Assembly (NCBI GenBank): GCA_030057555.1 | Contig: JASGUU010000038.1 | Coordinates: 1-43,504, forward strand | From: Bacillota bacterium | GTDB lineage: Bacteria > Bacillota > Clostridia > Saccharofermentanales > Fastidiosipilaceae | Reading direction: 5' to 3' | Length of the DNA stretch: 43,504 nt | Part shown: one piece after another, positions 42,602-43,504 of the stretch | How positions within the stretch are numbered: position 1 is the stretch's first letter | How the letters are laid out: every line of letters starts with the position of its first letter | Position numbers and translations under genes: made by a program | Notes under the pieces: model-generated | Database searches by the model: none | What the model was told of the DNA's origin: nothing | What the model saw: only the letters and a program-made list of their open reading frames with translations

Positions 42602-43272
42602 CGGTCTATCACGGTCGGGATGCCCACAGTGCTCTGGTTTTGCCGTTTTCCTTCGGGATTCGCACCCGGCGCGCCTTTGTTGGCTTTCACGCGTTTGAGC
42701 GCCCGTGTCAGGTTTTCCCACGTCAGGATCTCCTCCAGCATTCCTTCTTCCTGCTTCGCGTCGTTGGTGGTATCCGTTTGGACCATCCTTCGTGACTCGC
42801 ACACTCCTGCCGTCCCTTCCCGTTCCGCGGTCTGTTCTGGCAGCAAGTCCCACATCGTGAGTTGGCTGTGTTTTATCTTGTCACTTCCGATAGTCGTCAT
42901 TGACCTCCACCTCATCTGGTTCGGCCTTCACGTAACTTCTCCCGCTACTATGACCTCTGCTAACTTCTCATAGTTCGTTGTTACTGCTTGTTCGCCTATG
43001 AGACCTCCCGGGTAAGGTGCTTCATCTTTCTGTCCATTTACCTGCTGCATTTACACTCTCGGTTCCGGGTGACTTTCGGGTTTGACTTGTCATGCAGTCT
43101 TGCCCACCTCGATGTGCCTGATGCAGTTCGTGTCCCTCAGGCCGGACTTGTGCCTTGGGCTTCCTTCAGATTCCGCCTCGCGACAGACACCCTTGCCCTT
43201 GGCTTGCACTTGGTCGTCACCTACCCGTGCAGGGGACTTTCACCCCCATATGAAGCGCCATGCCCGGCGCAC
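42602..43272 (-). mobile_element. Truncated group II intron remnant inserted behind a terminator
   Basis: Minus strand starts GTGCGCCGGGCATGG at 43272, followed by GGGGGTGAAAGTCCCC and a long structured domain I region with no gene of its own. The intron-encoded protein begins near 42900 and stops being recognisable after about 100 residues. The element ends at about 42602, where helicase sequence takes over, so domains II-VI are absent and it cannot splice. Insertion a few bases past an 11-bp terminator stem is the hallmark of bacterial class C introns. Confidence 0.8.
42605..42900 (-). pseudogene. Gutted group II intron reverse transcriptase/maturase ORF
   Basis: The frame reads LTWENLTRALKRVKANKGAPG, the conserved start of group II intron RTs. 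It then jumps through about ten residues (ANPEGKRQNQ) to STVGIPTVIDR, a motif that in intact proteins lies about 60 residues further on. The YADD catalytic region, maturase X domain and endonuclease are all missing. It represents an internal deletion plus a 3' truncation. Confidence 0.8.
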
Positions 43273-43274
43273 AC

Positions 43275-43307
43275 AGAGAAGGGGCTGTCTCGTTTTGAGA
43301 CAGCCCC
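43275..43307 (-). terminator. Strong terminator stem of the right-edge LPxTG gene
   Basis: GGGGCTGTCTC / GAGACAGCCCC pairs perfectly over 11 bp, loop of 5. On the minus strand it is followed by TTCTCTGT and then the intron start, so the usual U-run appears interrupted by the insertion. Confidence 0.85.
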
Positions 43308-43345
43308 TGCATCAATTCAGATCTCATCCTGCAGTCGAACCAGAT

Positions 43346-43504
43346 TTATTTTTTCTGGCTCAGCATCCTCTTCCTGAGCAGCACAAACAGCAATCCGCCT
43401 GTAGACAGGAGCAGCAGCGCCAGCCATGGATAGCCTCCACTGTTCGTTCCTGTTTTCGGAACGGTGTCGGCTGTACTTGGCTGTGTTGTCTCTTCGCTTG
43501 GCTC
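43346..43504 (-). CDS. Sortase-anchored cell wall protein, C-terminus only (partial)
   Basis: The last 52 residues of a protein whose start lies beyond the right edge. It has a Glu/Thr/Pro-rich stalk (EPSEETTQPSTADT), the sortase motif VPKTG, a hydrophobic helix (WLALLLLSTGGLLFVLL) and the basic tail RKRMLSQKK. It resembles the anchor of the LPxTG protein at 31042-32049. It ends 38 bp before the terminator stem. Confidence 0.85.
   Translation of the reverse strand, partial: EPSEETTQPSTADTVPKTGTNSGGYPWLALLLLSTGGLLFVLLRKRMLSQKK

Overview
The window is about 43.5 kb of GC-rich bacterial DNA dominated by housekeeping genes in a Bacillota (Firmicutes)-type arrangement. Four signs point that way: LexA operators of the CGAAC-N4-GTTYG type, a ylxM-ffh-rpsP-khpA-rimM-trmD-rplS-rbgA-rnhB gene order, LL-diaminopimelate aminotransferase, and sortase-anchored (LPxTG) wall proteins. 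A high-GC member of the Clostridia is the best inference; the genus cannot be named from sequence alone. Almost every gene is on the minus strand. The exceptions are lexA, dapL and a tRNA-Trp gene. Twelve adjacent gene pairs share a 4-nt ATGA or GTGA stop/start overlap, so most of the window reads as long, translationally coupled operons.

Layout, left to right. (1) Positions 1-109 look like the 5' end of a group II intron running off the left edge, next to a cluster of palindromic repeats. (2) lexA (+) has two LexA boxes in its promoter. It converges on and overlaps hfq, the last gene of a minus-strand operon murT - SDR (ymfI-like) - miaB - mutS - mutL - miaA - hfq. (3) dapL (+) is followed by a 626-bp gene-free stretch carrying 60-bp tandem palindromic repeats. 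(4) acpP - rnc - smc - ftsY (minus). (5) recA - recX - rimO - pgsA (minus), from a promoter with one LexA box. (6) malic enzyme, then rnhA - nudix - ftsK - cinA - murJ (minus). (7) tRNA-Trp (+) has its own promoter and terminator. (8) An LPxTG wall protein with an internal 78-bp duplication. (9) Three 72-bp palindromic repeats sit against the stop codon of an AEC-family transporter gene, in the operon rplS - rbgA - rnhB/yraN fusion - AEC transporter. (10) ylxM - ffh - rpsP - khpA - rimM - trmD - HAD phosphatase (minus), then an MFS transporter. (11) The right edge is a scar: the frameshifted C-terminus of a large DUF3320-type helicase, fused to a gutted group II intron that sits just after a strong terminator, and then the C-terminus of a second sortase-anchored protein.

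The genes cover SOS control and mismatch repair (lexA, recA, recX, mutS, mutL), tRNA and ribosome modification (miaA, miaB, rimO, trmD, rimM, rbgA), protein targeting (ffh, ftsY, ylxM), chromosome handling and division (smc, ftsK), and envelope synthesis (murJ, murT, pgsA, acpP, dapL). The least explained content is the set of three unrelated families of modular palindromic repeats. Most copies lie close behind gene 3' ends; one cluster abuts a group II intron end.
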